Counted from the stretch's first letter, positions 24,882 to 33,715 are shown. The stretch: DNA of 64,000 nucleotides from Anaerolineaceae bacterium (GCA_020634135.1 JACKCG010000003.1:372001-436000), one strand, 5' to 3'. Made by a program: numbers and translations. The notes: generated from the sequence alone by a model not told the origin.

Positions 24882-24918
24882 CCCTGTTGTGCTGCTGCCA
24901 GACAACGGGGTTTTTATT
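24882..24918 (+). terminator. Riboswitch-controlled intrinsic terminator
   Basis: CCCTGTTGT (24882-24890) pairs over nine bases with ACAACGGGG (24902-24910), followed by TTTTTATT. The ATG of ribX comes directly after the T-run. This is the likely expression platform: FMN-bound aptamer allows the terminator to form. An upstream GGGCAGGTCTGCCC palindrome (24836-24849) and a competing GGTTGTT at 24849-24855 may take part in antitermination. Confidence 0.8.
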
Positions 24919-25761
24919 ATGCAAGAAACTGCGCTTCACACCAAAGCCCATCCCGTGCGGCAGCCCTGGATACGCCTCCCACGCTTTGACCGGACGCTGC
25001 TCCGGCGCATTGCCCCCATCCTGATGACGGTGCTGGTGCTCCTGCTCTGGCAGGTGATTGCCTGGCTGGAGTTGTACCCGGCGTTTATCGTGCCACCCCC
25101 TGCCGCCGTATTCCAGAAGTTCCAGCAAGTGTTGGCAAGCGGAACGCTCTGGCAGCATACTCAGGTGACACTATCGGAAGTTCTGCCGGGGCTGGCTGCT
25201 GGCCTGGCCGCTGCTGTCGTATTAGGCTATATCATCGCCAAAAGCCCGCTGCTGGAAAGCCTGCTCTCTCCGATCATCGTCGCTTTTCAATCCGCGCCGA
25301 TTGTGGCTTATGCGCCGCTGCTCGTCATCTGGTTCGGCGGCGGGACAAGCAGTAAGATCGTCACCAGCGCGTTGATCGTGTTTTTCCCGATGCTGATGAA
25401 CACCGTCGTAGGCATCCGCACCGTGCCATCCCCGCTGCGCGACCTGATGCGCTCGATGCGGGCGACCCGCTGGCAGACGTTCACCAAACTGGAAATTCCA
25501 GCGGCGATGCCCGTGCTGATTAGTGGGTTGAAAATCAGCGCGACACTGGCGGTGATCGGCGCGGTGGTGGGCGAGTTTGTGTACGCCAATGCCGGACTCG
25601 GTTTTTACATCAACCTGGCGCGTAACCAGTATGACACACCGCTGGTGCTGGTGGGCGTCATCACCTTAACAGTGATCGCGCGGCTGCTGTATAGCGCGGT
25701 TTCGCTGCTCGAACACCGGGTACTGGCCTGGCGGGGACGCAACGGTCACAGCGCCCTATAG
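24919..25761 (+). CDS. ribX: Riboflavin ABC transporter permease RibX
   Basis: 280-residue permease with about six hydrophobic segments, of the ThiX/SsuC-like binding-protein-dependent type. The EAA-like loop is MRSMRATRWQTFTKLEIPAA with LPVLISGLK-like continuation, and FIVPPPAAVFQKF is the typical N-terminal motif. Directly behind an FMN riboswitch and followed by a THI5-like binding protein, it matches the RibXY riboflavin uptake system described in Chloroflexus. The ATG at 24919 is chosen because the upstream extension from 24856 runs through the terminator hairpin. No ATPase gene is nearby; a shared ATPase from elsewhere would be needed. Confidence 0.85.
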   Translation: MQETALHTKAHPVRQPWIRLPRFDRTLLRRIAPILMTVLVLLLWQVIAWLELYPAFIVPPPAAVFQKFQQVLASGTLWQHTQVTLSEVLPGLAAGLAAAVVLGYIIAKSPLLESLLSPIIVAFQSAPIVAYAPLLVIWFGGGTSSKIVTSALIVFFPMLMNTVVGIRTVPSPLRDLMRSMRATRWQTFTKLEIPAAMPVLISGLKISATLAVIGAVVGEFVYANAGLGFYINLARNQYDTPLVLVGVITLTVIARLLYSAVSLLEHRVLAWRGRNGHSAL

Positions 25762-25842
25762 TGATGATAACGGTTCGTGGGGACGTTTTCCCCCACGGTA
25801 TTTATCAGTGATAACGTGTATTATCATGAGAAATGAGTCAAA

Positions 25843-27051
25843 ATGCCACAGATACAGCTTTTCTCCTCTTCTAGCGCCCCACAGAGGCTCAGCGGGGGCA
25901 GCGGACTTAAATCCACTGTTCGCGCTAAATCGCTCGCTCTATTGCTGACTGCCGTCATGCTGCTGCTGGGCAGCGCGGTTGCGGCGCAGGAAACACCGGT
26001 TGATATGCCTTTCTTCCTGACGTTCGTACCGAATGTGCAGTTCTCTCCGGTATACGCCGCGCTGGAAAACGGCCACTTCGCGGATGCCGGGATGAATATC
26101 ACGATTGAGCATGGCGATGAAAATGTCGGCGTAGATTTAATCGCGGCAGGCGAACGGCAGTTCGGCCTCATCAGCGGTGAGGAAGTTATCAAGGCGCGCG
26201 CCAACGGGCGACCCGTAGTTTACGTCTACGAGTGGTTCCAGCAGTACCCGGTGGGGATCGTTGTCCCGGCAGATAGCCCGATTGAGTCAGTGGCTGACCT
26301 GCGCGGGCATAAGGTTGGCATTCCGGGGCGCTTCGGCGCGAGCTATAACGGGCTGGTCGCGCTGCTGGCGGCCAACGACCTGACAGAAAGCGACATCCAG
26401 CTTGAAGCGATTGGCTTCACCGCGCCGGAGGCTGTTTGCGTGGGTTATGAGTCGAATTACGCGCAGGGTGTGGAAGCGGCGGTAGTATATCTCAACAATG
26501 AGCCAACCCAGATCGAAACCCGCTGCACCCCGGTGCGCGTCTTCCCGGTGACGGCGGCGGTGGATATGGTGTCAAACGGGCTGGTGACGAACGAGATGGC
26601 TATCGCGGATAATCCGGCGCTCGTCACGGCGATGGTGACCGCTTTTGACGCCGGGCTGCAAGATGTCATCCGTAACCCGGCGCAGGCTTACCTGTGGAGC
26701 GCGGCGTATGTGGATAACCTGCCGCTCGATGACACCTTCAAAGCAGCGCTGGAAAGCGAGGCGGCGGCGCAGGCCGAATTCTTAGCCACCAACCCGGAAC
26801 ATACTGCGATCATCGAAAGCCGGGCGGCTCTGCTGGAGCGGTTGATGGCACAGTTTGACGCTGAAACGCTGCTGCAATTCCGGGTACTGCTTAACACGAT
26901 TGCCCTGTGGGACGCTGACCGCCTGGGTTATTCCGATCTGGCCTCCTGGCAGGTGACGCAGGATACCCTGATGACGATGGGCTTCCTGACGGGGGGTATT
27001 GACCTGGAAACGGCCTTCACCAACGACTTTTTGCCGGATACCGGCGAGTAG
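25843..27051 (+). CDS. ribY: Riboflavin-binding ABC transporter protein RibY
   Basis: 402-residue secreted binding protein of the SsuA/THI5 (NMT1) family. A long n-region precedes the signal core LALLLTAVMLLLGSAVAAQ (about 31-49). The mature part contains MPFFLTFVPNVQFSPVYAAL, typical of THI5-like proteins, then ADLRGHKVGIPGRFGASYNG and ANDLTESDIQLEAIGF. It should capture riboflavin outside the cell and deliver it to RibX; specificity comes from the riboswitch context, not from recognised ligand residues. It lies 81 bp after ribX in the same operon; a hairpin CGTGGGG/CCCCACG lies in the gap. Confidence 0.82.
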   Translation: MPQIQLFSSSSAPQRLSGGSGLKSTVRAKSLALLLTAVMLLLGSAVAAQETPVDMPFFLTFVPNVQFSPVYAALENGHFADAGMNITIEHGDENVGVDLIAAGERQFGLISGEEVIKARANGRPVVYVYEWFQQYPVGIVVPADSPIESVADLRGHKVGIPGRFGASYNGLVALLAANDLTESDIQLEAIGFTAPEAVCVGYESNYAQGVEAAVVYLNNEPTQIETRCTPVRVFPVTAAVDMVSNGLVTNEMAIADNPALVTAMVTAFDAGLQDVIRNPAQAYLWSAAYVDNLPLDDTFKAALESEAAAQAEFLATNPEHTAIIESRAALLERLMAQFDAETLLQFRVLLNTIALWDADRLGYSDLASWQVTQDTLMTMGFLTGGIDLETAFTNDFLPDTGE

Positions 27052-27100
27052 GATCGATTCTCACAGAGAAGTCGGGGAGATTTCTGCAAATACGGACTAC

Positions 27101-27129
27101 CGGGACGCCCAGAAGGGCGTCCCCGTTTT
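27101..27129 (+). terminator. Intrinsic terminator of ribXY
   Basis: CGGGACGCCC, AGAA loop, GGGCGTCCCCG, then TTTTG. It ends the plus-strand operon just before the convergent copper-protein gene. Confidence 0.85.
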
Positions 27130-27159
27130 GTATTCGGAGCGGTGGTTATAGGAAGCGCA

Positions 27160-29379
27160 TCATCGTATCCCCCCGGTGGATTCCGACCACCGGAGGAAAT
27201 TCACGATGTCCCAGCGCTGGTCACCGGTCAATTCACCACTGCAAGCAGGCAGGTCACCCCGGCCATCGCGGATCGCCAGGAAGAGTTCATCATCCCGCGC
27301 CCGCTCCAATTGGTCGAGCAGTCCCCTCAGGGCGTCCGGGTGGTCGCCCCAGGCACAGTCCGCGCTGTAAAGGTTCTCTCCGCGCCCAAGTGATGCCGCA
27401 TCCGGCAGGACGGTGTTGACCACCACCGGCGGTGGGTTGAGGATGGCTTCGTACTGCGCCTGTGATTCCTGGATAGCCGCCGACGCGAAGGCCAGCACGA
27501 CCACCGTCAGGATGACCGAACCGAAGGCAATCGTCAGCGCCGCCGGACTCAGGTCAAGCCGGTGATACAACCGGCGTGCCGGGGGCAGCAGCACCCAGCC
27601 TATCGCCATCAGGATTACGGTCACCCCCAACACGTTCAAGGCGCTGAAGGGGCGCGAGGTCGCCACAGCCGCGTCATCGGTGATCGCCCAATCGAAGGCC
27701 GCCCGCTGTACGGTGTCGCCCTGGGTGATGTCGAGCAGAGTCCACCACTGCCCGGTTTCGCTGATTTCATCGCCTGCCAGCACATACAGCCCGCTCTCCA
27801 CTGGCTCAACGATTTCCCACATGCCGCGCTGGTCACTGGCGGGGTGCGCCACCTGCATTCGGACATCCCAATTATCTGCCGGTTGACCTTCCTGCGTGAT
27901 GAGCACATCATAGGTGTTGACGCCTGGCCCGCCCGGCGAAATCGTCAGGGTGACGGCCAAGTCATTTATCAGGGTGACTGTCTGCGAGGGTGGCGGCGCG
28001 GCGTTTTCGGCAGTCGCGGGGATGGGAACGGGAGTCGCCGTCAGCAGGCCGGTTGCCAGCAGTGCCAGCACCGCAAAAACGGCTTCAAGCCGCAGTGTGC
28101 TGGTGAATTTTCCGAAGCGGCGTCCTATGATCCCCTGCCAGCGGGCGTAACGCTCCGGGCGCAGGGTGATATGATGCGCCACGCCCAGGCCGACCAGCCC
28201 GGCCACCATGAGCAGCTTGACGGCCAGCGCCCCGCCGAACGTGCTTTGCACATCCTCCGGCGCGGTGAACCAGGTCGAGGCGCTGTATATCCCGGTGCTG
28301 ATGACGATCACCAACGCCCCGGCAGCCATCCAGGAAAAGCGATTCAGTACAGCCAGCAGCGCCAGCCGCCGGGTATCCCCCTCGTAAGGGCGCAGCGCCA
28401 CCGGCAGCACGAGAACGAGCACCACCAGCCCACCGACCCACAGGCCAACCGCCGCTAGGTGCAGCCAGTCCACGACCACGCCTAACCAGGGTGACACCGC
28501 CGAGCCGACGGCATGGCTGCCCGCGCTGATTGTCCCTAATGCCAGCGCCAACACCCAGGCGTTGGCTGTCCACGAGGGGCGCATCGTTTCTGGCTGATCG
28601 TTACGGACGGAGTAGCTCAGGCCGAATGTGGCGGCGGCAATACCTAAGAAGAGGAGTCGCGCCCCCCACAAATCGCCGAAGCGCGATCCTACACGCACAA
28701 CCTGCCACAGTCCTTGTTCGATCACCTGGGCGGGGCTGGCGTTAAAAAAGACCATCGTCTGCTGGATAATCGCCAGGATATGCCCGGCGAAAGCCAGCGC
28801 GAACCCGATGATGACCAGGATGCTCAGGCGGCGCATGAGGCGCGGCGGCAGCAGTCCGGCGCGGTGGTCGGGGCTGCCCCAGGCCGGAACCAGGACATTC
28901 GCGTATAACGTGAACACGCCAAACAACAGAGCAAGCGAGACAAAGATCATTCCGCGCCAGATCACTTCCAGGCCGTTAGCCTGGTCACTGGCAGCGCTCC
29001 CGGTCACGCCGCCGACTTCCTCCCCAACGAAAAACACGCGGGTTTCGACGACGACGTGCCCATCGCTGGCGAAAGCAGTACGGAGTTCAGCGATATACGC
29101 ACCATCCGGCAGCCCAATCGGCAGTTGTGCCAGCAGCAGCGAGGCGTCATCGGGCGAGACGCCGCCCTCCGCGACCACGTTTCCGGTCTGGTCGCGCACT
29201 ATCAGGCTGCTGAAATCCGGCTCCAGGTCTTCACTGAACCAGTACTGCAAACGGGTAGGGGCGCGTTCCAGCGTCACGCGGTCTTCGGGGATAGAGCGCA
29301 CGATATAGCCATGCGCCTGAACCGGCACAACCGCGCCCAACAGCAGCGCGAAGAGCACAATATAGGAGAGACGTTTCAT
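27160..29379 (-). CDS. CopC-CopD fusion protein with degenerate cytochrome c-like tail
   Basis: 739-residue membrane protein. The signal peptide ends ...VPVQA, so mature residue 1 is His (H23). The CopC-like domain (23-120) retains the Cu(II) ligands H23, D106 and H108 (ASDGHVV). Residues about 150-450 hold eight or so membrane helices of CopD type. A periplasmic domain and one more helix follow. The last 77 residues resemble a cytochrome c domain (RGENLYSADCAWGDH... RWDIVNFLRW), but the heme motif CxxCH is replaced by CAWGDH and the methionine ligand is missing. Expected role: copper binding and import or handling. Next upstream are a small membrane protein and a Crp-like regulator. Confidence 0.85.
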   Translation of the reverse strand: MKRLSYIVLFALLLGAVVPVQAHGYIVRSIPEDRVTLERAPTRLQYWFSEDLEPDFSSLIVRDQTGNVVAEGGVSPDDASLLLAQLPIGLPDGAYIAELRTAFASDGHVVVETRVFFVGEEVGGVTGSAASDQANGLEVIWRGMIFVSLALLFGVFTLYANVLVPAWGSPDHRAGLLPPRLMRRLSILVIIGFALAFAGHILAIIQQTMVFFNASPAQVIEQGLWQVVRVGSRFGDLWGARLLFLGIAAATFGLSYSVRNDQPETMRPSWTANAWVLALALGTISAGSHAVGSAVSPWLGVVVDWLHLAAVGLWVGGLVVLVLVLPVALRPYEGDTRRLALLAVLNRFSWMAAGALVIVISTGIYSASTWFTAPEDVQSTFGGALAVKLLMVAGLVGLGVAHHITLRPERYARWQGIIGRRFGKFTSTLRLEAVFAVLALLATGLLTATPVPIPATAENAAPPPSQTVTLINDLAVTLTISPGGPGVNTYDVLITQEGQPADNWDVRMQVAHPASDQRGMWEIVEPVESGLYVLAGDEISETGQWWTLLDITQGDTVQRAAFDWAITDDAAVATSRPFSALNVLGVTVILMAIGWVLLPPARRLYHRLDLSPAALTIAFGSVILTVVVLAFASAAIQESQAQYEAILNPPPVVVNTVLPDAASLGRGENLYSADCAWGDHPDALRGLLDQLERARDDELFLAIRDGRGDLPACSGELTGDQRWDIVNFLRWSESTGGIR

Positions 29380-29390
29380 AGGATTCCGGG

Positions 29391-29597
29391 TTAATCAAGC
29401 CGGAAGTGGGTGGGTGAATCGGGTTGTTGGTCAGCAGCATCACGGCGCGGGGACTCATCGGCCAGGGGCGGGGTGGTCATGCGACTTTTCACCCAGCTAA
29501 TACCCATCACCACCAGGAAAATCGCGGCGACACTGATAAAAATCACTTCGTCCCAGATGCCCAGCGCCCCATGCGCCAGAATAACCGGAAAAGGCAT
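29391..29597 (-). CDS. Small single-span membrane protein
   Basis: 68-residue protein with an N-terminal membrane segment (about residues 18-38: EVIFISVAAIFLVVMGISW) and a hydrophilic C-terminal half. AGGATAATACT precedes the ATG at 29597; an ATG at 29627 would overlap the Crp gene. It sits 11 bp before the CopC-CopD gene on the same strand and is probably co-transcribed with it. Function unknown. Confidence 0.65.
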   Translation of the reverse strand: MPFPVILAHGALGIWDEVIFISVAAIFLVVMGISWVKSRMTTPPLADESPRRDAADQQPDSPTHFRLD

Positions 29598-29610
29598 AGT
29601 ATTATCCTGT

Positions 29611-30327
29611 TCAACTACTCGGTTCATGCTGCAAAAGCGGCTCGCGTTCCGGCATGGTATTGGTTTCTGCCAGCCATTCCAGCCCGGCGCGATCCACTAC
29701 ATAGACATACCGTCCGCGTTTCTTGAGCAGCCCGGCATTCAGCAGGCCGCGCAGCGCCCGCCCAACCACCTCGCGGGTCGTGCCGAGAATCCAGGCGATT
29801 TCTTCCTGGGTAAGCTGCGTGGGTGCTTCACAGATTTGCTCGGCGTAAGTTGTCTCGCGCAGAAACAGCTTGGCTAGCCGCGAAGGAATCGAACGGAATG
29901 TCATATCTTCCAGACGTTCCAGGTATTCCCGGTTGAGGTGCGCTAATGCCTGGACATAATTCCCCATCAACGCCGGCTCGCTGGACATCAACCTGAGCAG
30001 ACTGTCATGGTCAATCACCAGGACTTCGGCGTTGGTGACTGCCGTCGCATTAAACGGATTCACCCCGCCATCCACCGCTGCCACCTCGTTAAAGGTCGAG
30101 AGTGGTCGCAACAGACTCAGGGTATGCAGGCGGCCTTCGGGATTGGTGCGGTAGATACGCACCATGCCCTCGGCCACAACGTACAGCCCCGCCCCCGCTT
30201 CGCCCTCGTTGAAGATCATCGCGCCAGCCTGATAAAGATGGTGGCGGGCAGATGCGTCTATACGGGCGATGGCGTCGGCGGCCAGTCCGCTGAAATAGGG
30301 AATTTGTGTCCAGTCAATCGTCATCAT
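29611..30327 (-). CDS. Crp/Fnr family transcriptional regulator
   Basis: 238-residue regulator. The cyclic-nucleotide-binding-like domain (about 10-125) contains IFNEGEAGAGLYVVAEGMVR. A dimer helix follows, then a Crp-type winged helix (about 170-215) with QLTQEEIAWILGTTREVVGR ALRGLLNAGLL. The effector is unknown; there is no N-terminal Fe-S cysteine cluster. It lies directly upstream of the small membrane protein and CopC-CopD genes, so it may control them. Confidence 0.9.
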   Translation of the reverse strand: MMTIDWTQIPYFSGLAADAIARIDASARHHLYQAGAMIFNEGEAGAGLYVVAEGMVRIYRTNPEGRLHTLSLLRPLSTFNEVAAVDGGVNPFNATAVTNAEVLVIDHDSLLRLMSSEPALMGNYVQALAHLNREYLERLEDMTFRSIPSRLAKLFLRETTYAEQICEAPTQLTQEEIAWILGTTREVVGRALRGLLNAGLLKKRGRYVYVVDRAGLEWLAETNTMPEREPLLQHEPSS

Positions 30328-30359
30328 GATGATATAAAGCGTCTATACCGGGTGTGCGT

Positions 30360-30785
30360 TTACTTGGGCAGTAACTGTGCCAGAACCGCCAGCGCCACCA
30401 ATAGTCCCGCCGCTAACAGCCCCATGCTGCGTAAATCACGGACAACATACGTGTAATCATGTCGCAGTTCGGCTTCCGTCACGATTCTGGTGGGGTGCGC
30501 CAACTGCTCCCGGATGTAGTCATGATCGGTGGTATCCACTTTATTGCGGGATGCGCGCGAGGGCAGCGGATCACGATCACGATCGGCGCGGCGGCTGACT
30601 GTCGCCCTAACCGGCGCGGCGCTGGAGCGTTGCGCGGTGGGCGCGGCCTTTACCGGGGCGGGTTTGGCCGCGGCCTCTGGCGCATCGGCCTCACCGTTCT
30701 CGTCATTCAATTGCTGGCGAGCGCGTTCCAGTACCGAATCGGGTAAATTAGGTGAACTGTTCTTGCGATTCTTACGCTTGGACAT
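30360..30785 (-). CDS. Tail-anchored hypothetical protein
   Basis: 141-residue protein: a basic N-terminus (MSKRKNRKN), a low-complexity Ala/Pro/Arg-rich region (about 35-80), then DYIREQLAHPTRIVTEAELR and a single C-terminal membrane helix MGLLAAGLLVALAVLAQLL. GAGGT precedes the ATG. It lies between the sortase and Crp genes on the same strand. The layout suggests a cytoplasmic protein held by a C-terminal anchor; no family is recognised. Confidence 0.7.
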   Translation of the reverse strand: MSKRKNRKNSSPNLPDSVLERARQQLNDENGEADAPEAAAKPAPVKAAPTAQRSSAAPVRATVSRRADRDRDPLPSRASRNKVDTTDHDYIREQLAHPTRIVTEAELRHDYTYVVRDLRSMGLLAAGLLVALAVLAQLLPK

Positions 30786-30914
30786 GGTGGTTTACCTCTG
30801 AGACTTATGCACTGAGCCTGGATTACACAGCCACATGCCAGATTCAACACTCCGGCAGTAAGCGTCACCATCTTACCCCCACCGGTAAGTGGAGACCAGT
30901 CCAATTTAGCTGAC

Positions 30915-31949
30915 TCAGTCCACCCGCGCCGCAAAAACAACAAGCCGCTGCGTATCTACCTGGTAAGGGTGACAGGTAATCAGCGTGGCCGTCGGGCCGT
31001 CGGTGTGGCTCATGACCTGTACAGCGTCCGGCTCCACGATCTCACGCCCGGTGACGCGGTAAGTATAATACCGGGATTGGGTGCGGATCGTAAATTCATC
31101 ACCAACCTCTAATAATTCGAGATACCGGAAAATTGAGCCGTAAATATCGTTGTGCGCCGCCAGCACGATATTGCCGTTTTCGTCACTGGGGCTTGCGCCG
31201 TTAAGCAATTGCCCTACACCGGCTTTGAGCGACTCCCAGTCTGTCCCCTGCACGATTGTCGCGTCAATTTCCAGCCTGGGAATGCTGATCTGCAAGGCGG
31301 TTTGTTCGGTAACCGGCGGCTTGGCGATCACCGGACGGATCAACTGGCTTTCGACGAGGTAATGCAGGCCTTCCGGGATTTCGTTGTAGTTAAACTGACC
31401 GCCATTGGGAGCAGTCGGCGGCGTGTGCCCGCCGGGCAGCACCAGGCTGGCGAGTTGAATCTGCGGCGTTGGTTCCAGGGTGGGAATACCGGCGCGGCGC
31501 TGTTCGTCGGCCAGGGCTTGAGCGGTGGCTGTTTCTTTTTCCAGGGCGCCAATCGCCAGCAGCAGGTTGTACCCCAGGAACACCAACCCGATCACGGCGG
31601 CGATTTCCACCAGCAGCAGCGATTGATTGACAAACACTTTCCAGAAACGGTCTTTATCCTGCTGCTTCAGGTCTCTGGCGATGTCCGGGTCATCCTCAAA
31701 ATGCGGGGCGGCCTGGCGTTTCGCCGGGGTGGACGCCACGACGGGCGGGCTGGCCGCAGGCGTCGCAGCCGGGGGCAGTTTGATCTCCGGGAGGGAAGGC
31801 GGCACGGGCGGCGGTGACTCGGGTTCGACCAACCGCCCGGCACGCTTCATGCGTTGGAGCTTGGCTTGGCGCTCCTCGCGTTTCCTGATCGCTAAAATCC
31901 GTTCGAGTTCTTCTACCGATAATTCATCTACAGGTCGTTTATCACGCAT
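30915..31949 (-). CDS. Sortase family transpeptidase with long cytoplasmic N-terminus
   Basis: 344-residue protein. Residues 1-100 are charged, then Pro-rich and probably disordered in the cytoplasm. One membrane helix (about 108-133) is followed by an extracellular sortase domain (about 215-344) with H266 in VLAAHND, C326 in TLITCHPY and R335 in TQRLVVFA, the complete catalytic triad. TLxTC is the sortase signature. It should cleave a sorting signal and join the protein to an amine. No LPxTG-type substrate is found in the window. Confidence 0.88.
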   Translation of the reverse strand: MRDKRPVDELSVEELERILAIRKREERQAKLQRMKRAGRLVEPESPPPVPPSLPEIKLPPAATPAASPPVVASTPAKRQAAPHFEDDPDIARDLKQQDKDRFWKVFVNQSLLLVEIAAVIGLVFLGYNLLLAIGALEKETATAQALADEQRRAGIPTLEPTPQIQLASLVLPGGHTPPTAPNGGQFNYNEIPEGLHYLVESQLIRPVIAKPPVTEQTALQISIPRLEIDATIVQGTDWESLKAGVGQLLNGASPSDENGNIVLAAHNDIYGSIFRYLELLEVGDEFTIRTQSRYYTYRVTGREIVEPDAVQVMSHTDGPTATLITCHPYQVDTQRLVVFAARVD

Positions 31950-32210
31950 CGTGGTATACAGTATTACCTATCAGCCCAATCGTTGGTCGGATTTGGTGGA
32001 CGATTTCGTAACCGTCGCGCCCCAGGCCACAGGAACAACCGTGCAGCCATAGTTCACAAAAACATGGAACGAACGGGTTTCTTGTAGGGGTATGAAATAT
32101 CATGCCCCCACATTGTATTCCGGTATGCTCCGTTCTTCCCATTCAGAAATACCCGGACGGAAAGATGATTTGCCCAGATACGGGTTGTCCCCTAAATCGT
32201 ACCCTTATAT

Positions 32211-33155
32211 TTACGCCATTTTGCGGGCAACTGCAAATACCTCACGCTCGAAAAACCAGCGGAAGGGCGGCACGTCGAAGGCAATCCACCGTAAAAAGGC
32301 CAGGAGGAAGTTTTCCTGGCGGTGCTGTGGAGGACTATCCAGCCACACCTTGCCCTCGAACCCGGCCTGCCGTAATGCCTGCCGCATACTCCACATAGAC
32401 TGTTCGTTAACGTGGACGTGTTGGTTGACGGCTACACCAAACTGGCGCGGGTCGCTGGGGTACTTGTCGCCCTGCCCCATCATCGTCCGCACCAGCCGCA
32501 CCAGCGGGTAGGCATAGCGGTCATACCACACATTCGGCGCAGTATGGATGATGAAACGGCCATCCGGCTTGAGGACGCGCCGTACTTCGAGCATCGCCTC
32601 GTGCAGTTCCCAGGGGTGCAGATGCTCCACTACATCGAACATCAGCACGCGGTCAAACGCGCCATCCGGGAACGGCAGGTACTTGGCGTCGGCCTGCATC
32701 ACAGCGGTCTTGCCGGGGGCGACTTCACCCACGCCCTGGATAACCTGCTGCGACATGCGTACCGCCACCGCCGCATAGTCTATGCCGAAGGCATCCGCGC
32801 CGAGCTGGGCGCAGCGGCGCAGAATCTCACCGCGCCCGCAGCCAACATCCAGAATCGCCATGCCCGGCGTGACTTCCGCCAGCTCAAAGGCGGCCTGCAA
32901 GCGCCGTGACAGGTGTTCACCTTCGCTGCTGGTGAATTCATCATACCCTTCACAGGCGGTCAGAAAATACTCTTCCGTATACAAATCGGAAGGGAGGGGT
33001 TGCTTTTCGTGGTGTTTTTCCAAAGTGTTCGCCCAGACTTGTTCTGAATATAAGGAAGTACCCTGGATTATACAAAACCAGGGGAACGGCGCAATGAGCA
33101 TTTCGTCCGTTTGCTGAATCACGGCCTGATGCTGCCAGTCAGCCGTCGAATCCAT
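32211..33155 (-). CDS. SAM-dependent methyltransferase (class I)
   Basis: About 314 residues. Motif I is ILDVGCGRGE, with motif II/III-like FGIDYAAVAV and a DRVLMFDVVEHLHPWEL post-I region. The second half (LKPDGRFIIHTAPN, YPLVRLVRTMMGQGDKYP) resembles methyltransferases that act on envelope glycans or lipids. The start is uncertain: the frame is open to 33299, but no ribosome site marks any ATG. 33155 is chosen to avoid overlapping the divergent gene at 33222; a start as late as 33101 is possible. Confidence 0.78.
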   Translation of the reverse strand: MDSTADWQHQAVIQQTDEMLIAPFPWFCIIQGTSLYSEQVWANTLEKHHEKQPLPSDLYTEEYFLTACEGYDEFTSSEGEHLSRRLQAAFELAEVTPGMAILDVGCGRGEILRRCAQLGADAFGIDYAAVAVRMSQQVIQGVGEVAPGKTAVMQADAKYLPFPDGAFDRVLMFDVVEHLHPWELHEAMLEVRRVLKPDGRFIIHTAPNVWYDRYAYPLVRLVRTMMGQGDKYPSDPRQFGVAVNQHVHVNEQSMWSMRQALRQAGFEGKVWLDSPPQHRQENFLLAFLRWIAFDVPPFRWFFEREVFAVARKMA

Positions 33156-33221
33156 TGGAAACTGCCGGGTTCTGATGTACACTATCCTGCATACCGCTAA
33201 CCACATTCTGGAGACGATAAC

Positions 33222-33620
33222 ATGGCAACGGATGCCCGGACATGGTTTTACACCACTCCCGAACCGCGCCCTTACTATATTGAAGAACGGGTGAACCACA
33301 CCCTATGGAAGAATCGCCTGCAAGGACTGTTCATGAGCTGCACCCAGGCCACCAGCCCTATCATGATGGAAGGGAATTACCACGACCTGCCGGTGTCGTT
33401 CGAGTTTCAGCCAGGAAAATACTTCATTCTGCGCACCTTACAGGAAGAAAAGGCGCTGACCGGCATTATCCGGCAGATGCTGTGGATGAAACCCGTCCTG
33501 ATGTACATTAACCCGGACGGGAACCACGTTGTCGAGTGGCATACCGACGGCGGCGAGGCGCGCTGGCGCGAAATCCAGGGCAACCCACACTACCAGGGGG
33601 CGCGGCGGCTGAGCAAGTAG
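33222..33620 (+). CDS. Hypothetical cytoplasmic protein
   Basis: 132-residue soluble protein with ordinary composition and a good ribosome site (GGAGA 8 bases before ATG). Segments such as DLPVSFEFQPGKYFILRTLQ and VVEWHTDGGEARWREIQGNP look structured, but no family is recognised. It is followed by a clear terminator, so it is a single-gene unit divergent from the methyltransferase. Confidence 0.6.
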   Translation: MATDARTWFYTTPEPRPYYIEERVNHTLWKNRLQGLFMSCTQATSPIMMEGNYHDLPVSFEFQPGKYFILRTLQEEKALTGIIRQMLWMKPVLMYINPDGNHVVEWHTDGGEARWREIQGNPHYQGARRLSK

Positions 33621-33641
33621 CATAATAACCGTATTGATGAC

Positions 33642-33672
33642 GGGGCATGGCGAATAACCACGCCCCTTTTTT
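33642..33672 (+). terminator. Intrinsic terminator
   Basis: GGGGCaTGG and CCAcGCCCC form an interrupted stem followed by six T. It ends the hypothetical gene just upstream of the rnhA promoter. Confidence 0.85.
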
Positions 33673-33678
33673 GTACGG

Positions 33679-33707
33679 TTGCCAACCCCACTGTTTTAGG
33701 CGATAAT
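33679..33707 (+). promoter_or_regulatory. rnhA promoter placed for a leaderless transcript
   Basis: TTGCCA (33679-33684), 17-bp spacer, GATAAT (33702-33707). Only eight bases separate the -10 element from the ATG at 33716, so transcription should begin at or next to the start codon. No Shine-Dalgarno sequence is present between them. Confidence 0.7.
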
Positions 33708-33715
33708 TCCGCCCC

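Noticed and set aside
24856..24918. Upstream start for ribX giving 21 extra residues
   Set aside because: The extension would be translated through the riboswitch terminator hairpin and has no ribosome site; the ATG at 24919 fits the family N-terminus better.
27562..29308. Long plus-strand open frames opposite the CopC-CopD gene
   Set aside because: They are antisense shadows of a GC-rich gene with clear domains on the minus strand; their composition is Arg/His/Gln-rich and without family resemblance.
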